Shown: positions 9,132-18,134 of the stretch, piece by piece
How the letters are laid out: each line of letters starts with the position of its first letter
Position numbering within the stretch: position 1 is the first letter of the stretch
The notes under the pieces: model-generated
Seen by the model: the letters and a program-made list of their open reading frames with translations, nothing else
Told to the model about the DNA's origin: nothing
Databases searched by the model: none
Made by a program: the position numbers and the translations under genes
Assembly: GCF_001750105.1 (NCBI RefSeq)
Contig: NZ_CP014143.1
Coordinates: forward strand, 1,426,001 to 1,490,000
Source of the DNA: Microbulbifer aggregans
Lineage (GTDB): Bacteria > Pseudomonadota > Gammaproteobacteria > Pseudomonadales > Cellvibrionaceae
Reading direction: 5' to 3'
DNA length: 64,000 bases

Positions 9132-9147
9132 CAAACAATTGTTTGAA
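9130..9147. promoter_or_regulatory. PsrA-type operator
   Basis: TTCAAACAATTGTTTGAA is a perfect 18-bp palindrome. It contains CAAAC-N4-GTTTG, the published core for PsrA, the TetR-family repressor of fatty acid degradation genes in pseudomonads and relatives. It covers the -10 edge and presumed start point of an acyl-CoA dehydrogenase gene, so site, position and target agree. Assignment to PsrA rather than another TetR regulator is inferred. Confidence 0.75.
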
Positions 9148-9169
9148 ACAGTTGACTGAGGAGCCGATC

Positions 9170-10951
9170 ATGGCGGAGTACAAGGCACCGCTGCGGGAGA
9201 TGAACTTCCTGCTACACGAGGTTTTTGCCGCAGACGAACTATGGGCGCGTCTGCCGGCCCTGGAAGGCGTGGCGGATCGGGAAACCGCGGATGCCATCCT
9301 CGAGGAGATGGCCAAGCTCGCCGCCAACACCCTGGACCCCATCAACCGCAGTGGCGATGAAGAGGGCTGTCACTGGGAGGAAGGCGTGGTGACCACGCCG
9401 AAGGGCTTCCCGGAAGCCTACGCCACCTTCTGCGAAGGCGGCTGGGGTGCGCTGCTGGGCAATCCGGAATACGGCGGCATGGGTATGCCGAAAATGCTCG
9501 GCGCCCAGGTTGAAGAGATGATCAACTCTGCCAACATCTCTTTTGCTCTCTACCCGGTGCTGACCGCTGGCGCCTGCCTGGCGCTGGATGCCCACGGCAG
9601 CGAAGAGTTAAAACAGCGCTACCTGCCGAAGATGTATGAGGGCAGCTGGGCTGGAGCCATGGACCTGACCGAACCCCATGCGGGCACGGATCTCGGCATC
9701 ATCCGCACCAAGGCGGAACCGCAGGAAGACGGCTCCTACAGGGTCACCGGCAGCAAGATTTTCATTACCGGTGGTGACCACGACCTCTCCGAGAACATCA
9801 TCCACCTGGTGCTGGCCAAGCTGCCGGATGCGCCCAAGGGGCCGAAAGGCATCTCGCTGTTCCTGGTGCCGAAGTTCCTCGTCAATGAAGACGGCAGTAT
9901 CGGCGAGCGCAACGCAGTGAATTGCGGTTCCATCGAGCACAAGATGGGAATCAAGGCCTCTGCTACCTGTGCCATGAACTTCGATGGCGCCAAGGGCTGG
10001 CTGGTGGGCGAGCTTAACAAGGGGCTCGCCGCCATGTTCACCATGATGAACTACGAGCGCCTGGGTGTGGGTATCCAGGGCCTCGGCGCCTCTGAGCGCT
10101 CCTACCAGAACGCAGTGGAGTACGCCCGTGAGCGTATCCAGAGCCGTTCCCCGGCGGGGCCCCAACAGGCTGACAAGGCCGCCGACCCGATCCTGGTGCA
10201 CCCGGACGTGCGCCGCATGTTGCTGACCCAGAAAGCCCTGATCGGTGGTGGGCGCGCTCTGTCCACCTATGTTGCCCAGTGGCTCGATATCGCCAAGTTC
10301 GGCGAGGGTGAGGAGAAGAAGAAAGCGGAGGCGCTGGTTGCGCTGCTGACTCCGGTGGCCAAAGCATTCTTCACCGACAAGGGCCTGGACTGCACCGTGC
10401 TGGGCCAGCAGGTCTTCGGTGGTCACGGCTATATCCGCGAGTGGGGCCAGGAGCAGCTGGTGCGCGACGTGCGCATCACCCAGATTTACGAGGGCACCAA
10501 TGGCATCCAGGCTCTGGACCTGATCGGCCGCAAGACGGTTGCCAACAACGGCGCTTTCTTCGAGCTGTTTGCTGGTGATGTGCAGCAATTTATCGACAGC
10601 CAGGTGGACAACGAGGCGCTGGCAGAATTCATCCAGCCGCTGGCTACAGAACTGCAGCGCCTGCGCGAGGTCACCGCCCGTGTGCTGGCGGCGGCGCAGG
10701 AAGACCCCCATGCGCCGGGTGCGGCCTCGGTGGAATACCTGCATCTGTTCGGCTATGTGGCCTATGCCTTCATGTGGGCGCGCATTGCTGCCGCTGCATT
10801 GCCGAAGACTGGCGAAGATAGCTTCTACAGTGGCCAGGTGAAGACCGCGCGCTTCTTTTTCGCCCGTCTGCTGCCCCAGACCAAGGCCCTTGCCGACAGC
10901 GTGGATGCCGGCAGCGCCACACTGATGGATCTGGAGGAGGAGCTTTTCTGA
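9170..10951 (+). CDS. Acyl-CoA dehydrogenase with C-terminal extension (FadE/DmdC-like group)
   Basis: FAD enzyme of beta-oxidation that introduces the trans-2 double bond. The chosen start (ATG 9170, MAEYKAPLREM) has GAGGAG 6 bp upstream. 593 residues: N-terminal domain, FAD/substrate region MDLTEPHAGTDLG, ITGGDHDLSENI and the active-site region QIYEGTNGIQALDL with its Glu, followed by about 150 extra residues. This ~600-aa type is common in pseudomonads and includes 3-methylmercaptopropionyl-CoA dehydrogenases, so chain length or substrate cannot be fixed from sequence. A PsrA-like operator upstream and a strong terminator downstream mark a single-gene unit. Confidence 0.9.
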   Translation: MAEYKAPLREMNFLLHEVFAADELWARLPALEGVADRETADAILEEMAKLAANTLDPINRSGDEEGCHWEEGVVTTPKGFPEAYATFCEGGWGALLGNPEYGGMGMPKMLGAQVEEMINSANISFALYPVLTAGACLALDAHGSEELKQRYLPKMYEGSWAGAMDLTEPHAGTDLGIIRTKAEPQEDGSYRVTGSKIFITGGDHDLSENIIHLVLAKLPDAPKGPKGISLFLVPKFLVNEDGSIGERNAVNCGSIEHKMGIKASATCAMNFDGAKGWLVGELNKGLAAMFTMMNYERLGVGIQGLGASERSYQNAVEYARERIQSRSPAGPQQADKAADPILVHPDVRRMLLTQKALIGGGRALSTYVAQWLDIAKFGEGEEKKKAEALVALLTPVAKAFFTDKGLDCTVLGQQVFGGHGYIREWGQEQLVRDVRITQIYEGTNGIQALDLIGRKTVANNGAFFELFAGDVQQFIDSQVDNEALAEFIQPLATELQRLREVTARVLAAAQEDPHAPGAASVEYLHLFGYVAYAFMWARIAAAALPKTGEDSFYSGQVKTARFFFARLLPQTKALADSVDAGSATLMDLEEELF

Positions 10952-10990
10952 AGCCCTGCCCGAAACCTCTGAGGCCAGCGCCTGAACCAG

Positions 10991-11014
10991 AGCCCCGCAC
11001 CGCGGGGCTTTTTT
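10991..11014 (+). terminator. Intrinsic terminator of the acyl-CoA dehydrogenase gene
   Basis: A stem AGCCCCGC/GCGGGGCT with a short loop is followed by six T residues on the plus strand, 40 bp after the stop codon. Confidence 0.9.
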
Positions 11015-11070
11015 GTGGGCGGGCTTTCTCCTAAACTCGGCAAGGCGTAAATAAAACCGATAACAAAGCC

Positions 11071-11253
11071 ATGCCCGAGAAAAAACTCTCCGATGAAGAC
11101 CAGGCCAAGGTCGACAAGTACCTGCATACCGGCGTCAACCGCGTCGAAAGAAAACCTTTTCGCCCCCTTCTGCTGCTCGGCATTATCGTCGGTGTGCTGA
11201 CGGTGCTCTCGCTGGTCAGTTTGCTGATTGCGCGGACCAAGGGAGTGGTGTGA
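11071..11253 (+). CDS. DUF3094 family small membrane protein
   Basis: 60 residues: a charged N-terminal half ([18 protein letters not shown], then RVERKPFRP) and one transmembrane helix ([20 protein letters not shown]). This is the layout of the DUF3094 family found in pseudomonads and Cellvibrionales; function unknown. Its TGA overlaps the ATG of the nitroreductase gene (TGATG), so the two are probably co-translated. Confidence 0.75.
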   Translation: MPEKKLSDEDQAKVDKYLHTGVNRVERKPFRPLLLLGIIVGVLTVLSLVSLLIARTKGVV

Positions 11254-11921
11254 TGGCAGAGAGCGAAGGATTTGTACCGCTGGAGTTTGACCGGCTGAGC
11301 GAAGAGGAAATGGCACGTCGCAGCGGGGATTTTTTTGCACGCATGAAGCAGCGTCGCAGTGTCCGCGACTTTTCCGACAAGTCGGTGCCAAGAAGAGTGA
11401 TCGAGGACGCGATCCGCACTGCCGGTAGCGCTCCCAGCGGCGCCAACATGCAGCCCTGGCATTTTTCTGTGGTCAGCAGCCCGGACTTGAAGCGCCAGAT
11501 CCGGATCGCAGCGGAAGAGGAGGAGCGGGAGTTCTACCAGCGCCGCGCTTCCGCCGAGTGGCTCGATGCGCTGGCGCCTCTGGGCACCGATGCCCACAAG
11601 CCGTTCCTGGAGACCGCGCCCTGGCTCATCGTCGTCTTTCTCAAGAAATTTTCCAGTAGCGACAGCGGGGAGCGCCTCAAGAATTACTACACCGCGGAAT
11701 CCGTGGGTATCGCGACAGGCATGCTGATCGCGGCCCTCCACAATGCCGGGGTGGCCACCCTGACCCACACACCGAGCCCGATGAAGTTCCTGAATGAAAT
11801 CCTCGGCCGTCCATCCACGGAGAAGCCCTATATGATCCTGGTGGCCGGCCTGCCGGCGGAGGGGGTGGAAGTGCCGGCGATCGAGAAAAAGCCCCTGGAA
11901 GAAATCGCGGATTTCCTGTGA
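11253..11921 (+). CDS. Nitroreductase family flavoprotein (iodotyrosine deiodinase-like)
   Basis: 222 residues from the ATG at 11253, which overlaps the upstream stop. FMN-binding features of the nitroreductase fold are visible: [16 protein letters not shown] at the N-terminus, [13 protein letters not shown], and [20 protein letters not shown] before the C-terminal LVAGLPAEG. The long insertion with [16 protein letters not shown] resembles the active-site lid of bacterial IYD/BluB-like proteins, which dehalogenate tyrosines; I infer that subgroup with moderate confidence. Substrates of bacterial members are mostly unknown. Confidence 0.82.
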   Translation: MAESEGFVPLEFDRLSEEEMARRSGDFFARMKQRRSVRDFSDKSVPRRVIEDAIRTAGSAPSGANMQPWHFSVVSSPDLKRQIRIAAEEEEREFYQRRASAEWLDALAPLGTDAHKPFLETAPWLIVVFLKKFSSSDSGERLKNYYTAESVGIATGMLIAALHNAGVATLTHTPSPMKFLNEILGRPSTEKPYMILVAGLPAEGVEVPAIEKKPLEEIADFL

Positions 11922-11935
11922 TCGTTGTTGGCTAA

Positions 11936-12247
11936 ATGTGCGCCAGAAAGGCTATTCTTACCGCAATTTTTAGAAGGCTGGTACAAATAACTGTGGTTTC
12001 ATGGAAATGGATTCCGGTTTTCGCGGTGTTTTTTGCACTTTCAGGTTGCGACACTCTGGCCAGAATCGCCCTGGAAGGGGCGACCGATAGCCGCATACGG
12101 TACGGCTCCCATTGTCAGACCCTGCGCATGCAGTGCCGGGCAGAGAACTACCGCGAATGGGAAACCGCGGATGGGAAAATGGGTTGTTCCTGCGACGGGC
12201 CGAGTGGGCAACAACGCTATCCGGGCGGGAATAACGAGGCCATTTGA
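11936..12247 (+). CDS. Small putative lipoprotein
   Basis: 103 residues from the ATG at 11936, or 84 from a GTG at 11993. The shorter form begins with a compact lipoprotein signal (WIPVFAVFFALSGC) with the lipobox L-S-G-C, and is followed by a short mature part with four more cysteines (residues around HCQTLRMQC and GCSCDG). No family is recognised. The lipidated cysteine predicts anchoring in the cell envelope. It starts 14 bp after the nitroreductase stop and may be co-transcribed with it. Confidence 0.55.
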   Translation: MCARKAILTAIFRRLVQITVVSWKWIPVFAVFFALSGCDTLARIALEGATDSRIRYGSHCQTLRMQCRAENYREWETADGKMGCSCDGPSGQQRYPGGNNEAI

Positions 12248-12258
12248 GCCAATAGCGT

Positions 12259-12723
12259 CTAGGGCTTTTGTCCCAGCTGGAGCAGGTGCTCCCACTCTTC
12301 TCGCTCCACCGGCTGAATCGACAGCCGTCCCTGCTTGACCAGTACCATCTCCTGCAGCAAAGGGTCCGCTTTGATTTCCGCCAGCGGCACCGGGCGCATG
12401 AATTTACTGCGCCAGCGCAGGTCCACGCAGAACCAGCGGGGCTTTTCCGCGCTGGCCTTGGGGTCGAAATAGGGACTGTCCGGGGCGAACTGGGCCGGGT
12501 CCGGGTAGGCGGCCCTCACGACTTCAGCAGTGCCTACCACCGCCGGTACCTTGCAGGCACTGTGGTAGAAAAGCACACCGTCTCCCCCTGCCACCCTGTC
12601 ACGGAGAAAATTGCGTGCCTGGTAGTTGCGGATGCCGTCCCAGCGGCCCGTCTGGGCGGGTTCGGCGGCCAGGTCATCAATACTGTATTCGTCCGGTTCG
12701 GATTTGAAGAGCCAGTAATTCAA
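12259..12723 (-). CDS. EVE domain-containing protein
   Basis: 154 residues that start MNYWLFKSEPDEYSIDDL and contain WDGIRNYQARNFLR, GVLFYHS and RWFCVDLRWRSKF, the classic EVE-domain (formerly DUF55, PUA-like fold) signature. EVE proteins bind modified bases in DNA or RNA in related systems, but the free-standing bacterial form has no settled role. It is convergent with the small lipoprotein and divergent from the LytS-type kinase; no restriction partner lies beside it, so a housekeeping role is more likely here than defence. Confidence 0.9.
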   Translation of the reverse strand: MNYWLFKSEPDEYSIDDLAAEPAQTGRWDGIRNYQARNFLRDRVAGGDGVLFYHSACKVPAVVGTAEVVRAAYPDPAQFAPDSPYFDPKASAEKPRWFCVDLRWRSKFMRPVPLAEIKADPLLQEMVLVKQGRLSIQPVEREEWEHLLQLGQKP

Positions 12724-12904
12724 GCTTTGCTCCTTTTTATCACCTCGCGACCTTTATGTTGGCTGCGGCGGGTCGTCTGCGGCAGTCGGTGTTCTCGCTG
12801 CGCCGGGCTGTATTTCGCCGGCGCGCGGCGCCATTTAGTATGAACGTCTGTAGAAGTGTCAACTACGGCCCGCCAACCATGGCACCGGGCCGTTACGGGA
12901 GAGT

Positions 12905-13993
12905 ATGGGCAACAAGGCTTTTCAATGGCTGTCGGAACGGCTGGCCTCTCAGCGCTGGAAATACTGGGCGCTGCAGGCTTCCGGGTGGGGTGGTTATACC
13001 CTGCTGACGTTCGTCGGCAGCTTCTTCTGGGTGAAGAACCACTGGCTGCACTCCGGCTATATCGCCGTGGCGACGGCTTCTGGTGTGGCACTTTCGGAGT
13101 TGATGCGTCGTGGCTTCCACCGCTTGTGGCACCGTCCAGCGGCTGTCCGCTTCTTTGGATCGCTGATGGTGGTGGTGCTGGCCGCTGCGGTCTGGGCGGC
13201 GATCAAGTTTGGCGGGTCGCTGTGGCTGTACGGAAAGGAGAGTGAAGAGCACCCGTTCGTGCTGGCGGTCTACTGGTTCTCCTACTCGTTCCTGCTGCTG
13301 ATGACCTGGGCGGCGCTCTATTACGGTATCAAGTACTACCAGGCCTCCCAGGACCAGCAGGAAAAGATGTTGCTGGCGGAATCCGCGGCTCATCAGGCGC
13401 AATTGAAGATGCTGCGCTACCAGCTCAACCCCCATTTTCTTTTTAACACCCTGAACGCCATTTCCACGCTGATTCTCGACAATGAGGGCCGCACCGCCAA
13501 CTCCATGGTCTCGCGTCTGTCACAGTTCCTGCGTCACTCGCTGGACAACGACCCGATGCAGAAGGTCACGCTGGCGCGAGAGGTGGAGGCGCTGATGTTG
13601 TACCTGGATATCGAGAAGGTACGTTTTGCCGACCGCCTGGGTGTGAATGTGGATCTTGAGGGGGACTCCTCCAAGGCGCTGGTGCCGAGCCTGCTGCTGC
13701 AGCCGCTGGTGGAAAACGCGATCAAGTACGGCATCTCCCAGCGGGAGTGGGGCGGTGAGATCACCATCCGCGCCCGGGTCTTCGCCGGCGAATTGCTGCT
13801 GGAGGTGAGTGACAACGGCCCTGGTATGAGCGAACGCGAGCTGAAGTCTCTGGGTACCGGCCGCGGGGTCGGTATCCGCAATACCTGCGAGCGTCTGCGT
13901 GCGCTCTACGGTGAGGAGCAGAAAGTACGTTTCCGCAATCAGCCCGGCGGTGGCCTGGCGGTGCATATCCGTATTCCTTTCGAGCAGGAGTAG
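12905..13993 (+). CDS. LytS/AlgZ-type sensor histidine kinase
   Basis: 362 residues with four hydrophobic segments between residues 25 and 142, a short coiled coil, then a His_kinase domain with His177 in QLNPHFLFNTLNAIS. The ATP-binding part shows LVENAIKYG, DNGPGMS and GVGIRNTCERL. This class of kinase pairs with LytTR regulators; the next gene is one. It resembles AlgZ (FimS) of pseudomonads, but the hemC neighbour that usually follows algR there is not present. A GGGAG lies very close to the chosen ATG. Confidence 0.9.
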   Translation: MGNKAFQWLSERLASQRWKYWALQASGWGGYTLLTFVGSFFWVKNHWLHSGYIAVATASGVALSELMRRGFHRLWHRPAAVRFFGSLMVVVLAAAVWAAIKFGGSLWLYGKESEEHPFVLAVYWFSYSFLLLMTWAALYYGIKYYQASQDQQEKMLLAESAAHQAQLKMLRYQLNPHFLFNTLNAISTLILDNEGRTANSMVSRLSQFLRHSLDNDPMQKVTLAREVEALMLYLDIEKVRFADRLGVNVDLEGDSSKALVPSLLLQPLVENAIKYGISQREWGGEITIRARVFAGELLLEVSDNGPGMSERELKSLGTGRGVGIRNTCERLRALYGEEQKVRFRNQPGGGLAVHIRIPFEQE

Positions 13994-14036
13994 CGGATTG
14001 GTCGGGCGGACAGGAACAGAGAGCAGGAATGGAACC

Positions 14037-14855
14037 ATGACGGCTACGGCAGAAAAACTGACAGCAATCATCGTCGATGACGAACCCCTGGCCAGGCGTG
14101 GCCTGCGTCTGCGCCTGGAAAACCTCGGCGGCGTGGAAGTGCTCGCCGAGTGCAGCAACGGCCGCGAGGCCAAGGAGCGGATTCCGGAGTTAAAGCCGGA
14201 TATCGCCTTTGTCGATATTCAGATGCCCGGAATCAACGGTCTGCAGCTGGTGCAGGAATTGTCCGCGGAGGAATTGCCGCAGATCGTGTTTGTCACCGCT
14301 TACGATGAGTACGCCGTGGATGCGTTCGAGGTGAACGCAGTGGACTATGTGCTCAAGCCTATCGAGGAAGATCGCCTGCAGCGCGCCATGGAGCGGGTGC
14401 GGGAGAAGCGGGCCACCGCAGACCTGGCGGCACAGCGGGAGCAGTTACTCGAGGCAGTCGCGGATCTTACCCAGGAATCGCCACAGGCGCTGGAAGAAAA
14501 ACTGGCCAGTGGCGAACTGTCCGGACAGCGCTACCCGGAAAAAATCGCCATCAAGGATGCCGGCAAAATCACCCTGGTACTGGCCAAGGAGATCGACTGG
14601 ATCGATGCCGCCGGCGATTACATGTGTGTGCATGCCAAGGGGGAAACCCACGTGATGCGCATCACCATGAAGGAGCTGGAGCAGCAGCTGGATCCCCGTG
14701 TGTTTCAGCGTATTCACCGCTCGACTATCGTCAACCTCGGACGCGTGAGCGAGATCTGCGCGCATATCAACGGTGAGTATTACCTGGTGCTGCACAACGG
14801 TGAGCGGTTGAAAATGAGCCGCAGCTATAAAAACAAAGTGCAGCATTTCCTCTAG
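14037..14855 (+). CDS. LytTR-family response regulator (AlgR-like)
   Basis: 272 residues from the ATG at 14037 (AGGA 9 bp upstream). The receiver has Asp14/Asp15 (IIVDDEP), the phosphoacceptor Asp60 in FVDIQMPGING, the Thr in FVTAYDEYA and the Lys in YVLKPIEED. The C-terminal LytTR DNA-binding domain includes DWIDAAGDYMCVHA and FQRIHRSTIVNL. It is 43 bp downstream of its kinase, forming a complete two-component pair; targets cannot be read from the sequence. Confidence 0.93.
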   Translation: MTATAEKLTAIIVDDEPLARRGLRLRLENLGGVEVLAECSNGREAKERIPELKPDIAFVDIQMPGINGLQLVQELSAEELPQIVFVTAYDEYAVDAFEVNAVDYVLKPIEEDRLQRAMERVREKRATADLAAQREQLLEAVADLTQESPQALEEKLASGELSGQRYPEKIAIKDAGKITLVLAKEIDWIDAAGDYMCVHAKGETHVMRITMKELEQQLDPRVFQRIHRSTIVNLGRVSEICAHINGEYYLVLHNGERLKMSRSYKNKVQHFL

Positions 14856-14949
14856 CGCAGCCGGACGCAGGGTCCGTGCGATTGGGGATGGGCGTCGCCG
14901 CTCAGTAGACTACCGATACCCAGTAGTTTGCTAGAAAGGAGGCGCCGAC

Positions 14950-15624
14950 ATGCGCTACGCCATAGCACTCCTTCTCAGTTGTGCCGCTACGCTCACCTGG
15001 GCGCAGGACCTGATACGGTCCCTGCCGTCCGGAGCCTCGCAAATCCTGGTGCGCGGTGAAACTTACTATTATTCGGCCGGCTCCTTTTACCGCTTGGCGA
15101 GAGGGGGGTATGTGCGCGTGGAACCACCGCGGGGTGCGCGAGTGCCCTACGCTCCCGGTAGCAGTGGCACCTTTACCATGGGCGGCGACCGATACTTCGT
15201 CACACGCAGTGGGGCCTTTTTGCGATACGAGCCCAGTGGTGATGACTTCACGGTCGTAGCCCCCCCCTACGGTTGGCGTGACTATTACAGTGAGGCGCCG
15301 GGGCTTCAGTCTTTGCCTGCACCGCAGGCGGCACCCCGGGCGCCTCAGGTGGCGATAGCACCCCGTGCCTACCCACGCCCCAGTATCGGATACCGGCCCC
15401 GCGGTAGCTATTATGCCGAGTTTCGCGGTAATTACCCCAGTGGCCCTGGCGGTGGCTACTACGGCCGTTATGGCTTCCGTGACTATATTGGCGGCGAGAC
15501 CTATCGAGAGCGCCGTTCGACCTGCCGACGCATCGCCACCGATCAATCGCGCCGCGGCGACGTTGGCCCCTATCGTCGCGAGCCGGGCAGTTACCGGGAC
15601 GAGTTCGAGCGCTGTATGCGCTAG
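14950..15624 (+). CDS. DUF6515-like secreted protein
   Basis: 224 residues with a signal peptide (ends TWAQ near residue 19). The mature part repeats a motif of the type G-x-x-YYYSAGSFYR followed by GYVRVEPPRGARVP, as in DUF6515 proteins, and then becomes Pro-, Arg-, Tyr- and Gly-rich. The start has an excellent AAAGGAGG. Probably periplasmic or surface-exposed; function unknown. It is followed by 140 bp of structured 3' UTR and a terminator. Confidence 0.65.
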   Translation: MRYAIALLLSCAATLTWAQDLIRSLPSGASQILVRGETYYYSAGSFYRLARGGYVRVEPPRGARVPYAPGSSGTFTMGGDRYFVTRSGAFLRYEPSGDDFTVVAPPYGWRDYYSEAPGLQSLPAPQAAPRAPQVAIAPRAYPRPSIGYRPRGSYYAEFRGNYPSGPGGGYYGRYGFRDYIGGETYRERRSTCRRIATDQSRRGDVGPYRREPGSYRDEFERCMR

Positions 15625-15628
15625 TGCG

Positions 15629-15760
15629 GCTGTCAGTGGGCGGTCCCGGCTGCACTGACAGACGGACCTCAACAAAAGTCGCGTTGTTATTTGCGCCGGC
15701 TGTCTTGCCAGAGATAGCTCAGAGGTCCGCCAGGGCGGCGGAGCCCGCTGGGCTACACTG
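15629..15760 (+). other. Structured 3' UTR with two dyads
   Basis: TGTCAGTG (15629-15637 region) pairs with CACTGACA (15652-15659), and GGACCTC (15664-15670) pairs with GAGGTCC (15722-15728) around 51 bp. No gene is visible. The segment is bounded by the terminator at 15761. Confidence 0.35.
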
Positions 15761-15788
15761 AAAAGGCGGGTCTTTTAACCCGCCTTTT
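15761..15788. terminator. Bidirectional-looking intrinsic terminator
   Basis: AAAAGGCGGG and CCCGCCTTTT flank an 8-base loop; the A and T tracts allow function on both strands. It separates the DUF6515 gene from the MscS gene. Confidence 0.85.
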
Positions 15789-15824
15789 CGCTCGTGTCGG
15801 GTTTTGCCACGGAGTCGGCGATTT

Positions 15825-17999
15825 ATGAAGGATGGCAGCGGTTTCGCCTTCCTCAACTTCTACTCAGCCAGTCACCAGTCTCGTTGTGACCGGCGCCAGC
15901 GCGTTATCTCAATCACACTGGCGTTTTTCCTAACGCTCTTCAGTATTTCTGCACTCGCCCAACTGCCTGGCAGCAAGCCCAAGGAGTTCGCTCCGGTAAT
16001 TCCTGACTTCTCTGCGCCCGCGGCGGACTGGTGGACAACCTGGCCGGATGCTACGCGGGAGCAGCGACAGGAGTGGCGCCAGGATTTGGTCCGCGCCTGG
16101 ATGGAGTGGAGTGGCAAACTGCCGGAAAACGAGGAACTGCAAAAGCAGGCTGCAGCCGTTAATGACAGCTTCAAGCGACTCAATGTCACCTGGAACAGTT
16201 TCGATGAAATCAAGAAGGTGGAGGTATTGCCAGAGGTGGAGTTTCCCGAGGAGCCCACCGTACTCGACTGGCAGAAAGCCGATGCGGCCATCGCTCGGGG
16301 AAGGCAGCGCCTGCAGAGCCTGCAGCTGGAAGCGCGCCAGATCGAGGAGAGCCTGTCACAATCTCTGCGGGACCTGCGCAACCGGGTCGTCAATCTCAGG
16401 GACGCCGCCGAGGGCACCAATCGTGAAGTGGCCGCTCTCGCGCTGTTCCGCACCCAGGTGGATCACCTGAACATCATCGAACAGCGCAGCCTGCTGGAAG
16501 AGCAGATGACACTCTGGCAGGAGCAGATAAAGCTGGCTGAAAGCCAGCTCGACAATATGCTGGAATCGCTGAGTTACAGTGAGAAAGCCATGGACTCTCT
16601 CGATGGAGTCCTGACGGAATTGAAAGAAAAACGTGAAGCGTTGCAGGAACAGCGCTCTGAGTTGCAGCGCCAGGCTCTGCAGTCCACCGATCCGGCTGAG
16701 AACCTGCAGCGGGACCTGGAGCTGATGGAAAACGAAATCGCGCAGCTGGAGAACCAGCTGCGCCAGCGCAAGATCGTATTGCTCCAGTCGATAAACTCGG
16801 TACTGAACCCGGATGGCGAGGAACCATTGCTAGTGCGGGATCGCGATCTGGTGGAGACCGCCCGCACGATGATGGATGCCATTTCGCGCGACCTGAACTT
16901 ACGCCAGCGTCAGGTGGTGGCCTGGAGCGATGAAGAGCGCGGTGCAATGCGTACCTGGTGGCGACGGTTTGAGAGAGTCGATACAGGGCTCGGGCGCGCC
17001 AACGATCTGCTGGAAGATCTACTGCGCTACGAAGCGGCGCAGCTGCAGGTATTTCAGGAGCGCCGGGGGTGGTGGGCGACCCTGAGTGAGCGCACCGGAC
17101 ACCTCACTAATATCGCCTACACCCGCTGGCGGCAGCTGGCGGATTACCAGCTTTTCACCATCAGCCAAAGCCCGGTAACGCTGCGGATCCTGGCGCGAGT
17201 GCTTTTTGTACTGATCTGTGCTTGGCTGATCTCCGGCTTTACCCGCCGTTTTCTCAACCGGCTGGTGCGCAAAAAGCACGCCAGTGAATCCTCCATGTAC
17301 AACCTCGGCCGCGTGCTGCACTACAGCATCATCGGTATTGCGTTGCTGGTGGCGCTGGTGATGCTGGGCCTAGATGCCTCCAGGCTGGCACTGGTGGCAG
17401 GGGCGCTGTCGGTCGGTATCGGCTTCGGTCTGCAGGCCATATTTTCCAATTTCATCTCCGGCCTGATCCTGCTATTCGAGCAACCCCTGCGGGTGGGGGA
17501 TCTGGTGGAGCTGGAGTCCGGTGTGTTCGGACGCATCCGCGATATCAACGTGCGCTCCACCCGCATCACCACCCGTGACAATGTGGATATTCTGGTGCCG
17601 AACTCCGAATTTGTTGCCGGTCGGGTGATCAACCATACCCTGGACGATCCGGTGCGGCGGATTCACGTTCCTTTCGGTGTGGCCTACGGGTCGGATCCGG
17701 ACGAGGTGCGCGAGGCCGCGGCCGCGGCAGCCGAGCGGGTATCGATCACCCACACCGATTGGCAGCGCAAGACCGAGGTCTGGCTGATGGAGTTCGCCGA
17801 CAGCGCCCTGAACTTCAAGCTGGTGGTCTGGATCAACAGCAACATGGTGTCGCCACTCGGGGACCCTTATGCGCTCTACAATCTTGAGCTGCTGCGGGAG
17901 TTCAACGAGCGCGGTATCGAGATTCCCTTCCCGCAGCGGGATCTGCACCTGCGCAGCTGGGAACCGCCGCTCTCGATCGCGCGCCGCAACAACCCGTGA
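15825..17999 (+). CDS. Mechanosensitive channel of the MscS family with periplasmic coiled-coil domain
   Basis: 724 residues from the ATG at 15825 (CGGAG upstream). A signal peptide (h-region ITLAFFLTLFSISALAQ) precedes about 400 residues rich in Glu, Gln, Leu and Arg that form a long coiled coil. Hydrophobic helices follow, then the MscS core: LVAGALSVGIGFGLQAIFSNFISG, the pore helix with alternating Gly/Ala, and the beta domain GDLVELESGVFGRIRDINVRS. The layout resembles the large E. coli MscK/YbiO-type channels, which release solutes on hypo-osmotic shock. The N-terminal domain is shorter than in MscK (about 1,100 aa). Confidence 0.88.
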   Translation: MKDGSGFAFLNFYSASHQSRCDRRQRVISITLAFFLTLFSISALAQLPGSKPKEFAPVIPDFSAPAADWWTTWPDATREQRQEWRQDLVRAWMEWSGKLPENEELQKQAAAVNDSFKRLNVTWNSFDEIKKVEVLPEVEFPEEPTVLDWQKADAAIARGRQRLQSLQLEARQIEESLSQSLRDLRNRVVNLRDAAEGTNREVAALALFRTQVDHLNIIEQRSLLEEQMTLWQEQIKLAESQLDNMLESLSYSEKAMDSLDGVLTELKEKREALQEQRSELQRQALQSTDPAENLQRDLELMENEIAQLENQLRQRKIVLLQSINSVLNPDGEEPLLVRDRDLVETARTMMDAISRDLNLRQRQVVAWSDEERGAMRTWWRRFERVDTGLGRANDLLEDLLRYEAAQLQVFQERRGWWATLSERTGHLTNIAYTRWRQLADYQLFTISQSPVTLRILARVLFVLICAWLISGFTRRFLNRLVRKKHASESSMYNLGRVLHYSIIGIALLVALVMLGLDASRLALVAGALSVGIGFGLQAIFSNFISGLILLFEQPLRVGDLVELESGVFGRIRDINVRSTRITTRDNVDILVPNSEFVAGRVINHTLDDPVRRIHVPFGVAYGSDPDEVREAAAAAAERVSITHTDWQRKTEVWLMEFADSALNFKLVVWINSNMVSPLGDPYALYNLELLREFNERGIEIPFPQRDLHLRSWEPPLSIARRNNP

Positions 18000-18134
18000 C
18001 CAAGAGGTTCTAATCGTTCAATTAATCGACTAAGTGTTTGTTCTGCAATCGCCTCCCCTGTATTCTGGAGCGCTTGAGGCGACGGTCCACAGAGGGCTGT
18101 ATGCGGCGTACATTTTGAAACAGGACCCCCGCAC

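Noticed and set aside
9608..10744. 378-codon minus-strand frame antisense to the acyl-CoA dehydrogenase
   Set aside because: No family resemblance; arises from strong codon bias of the real gene.
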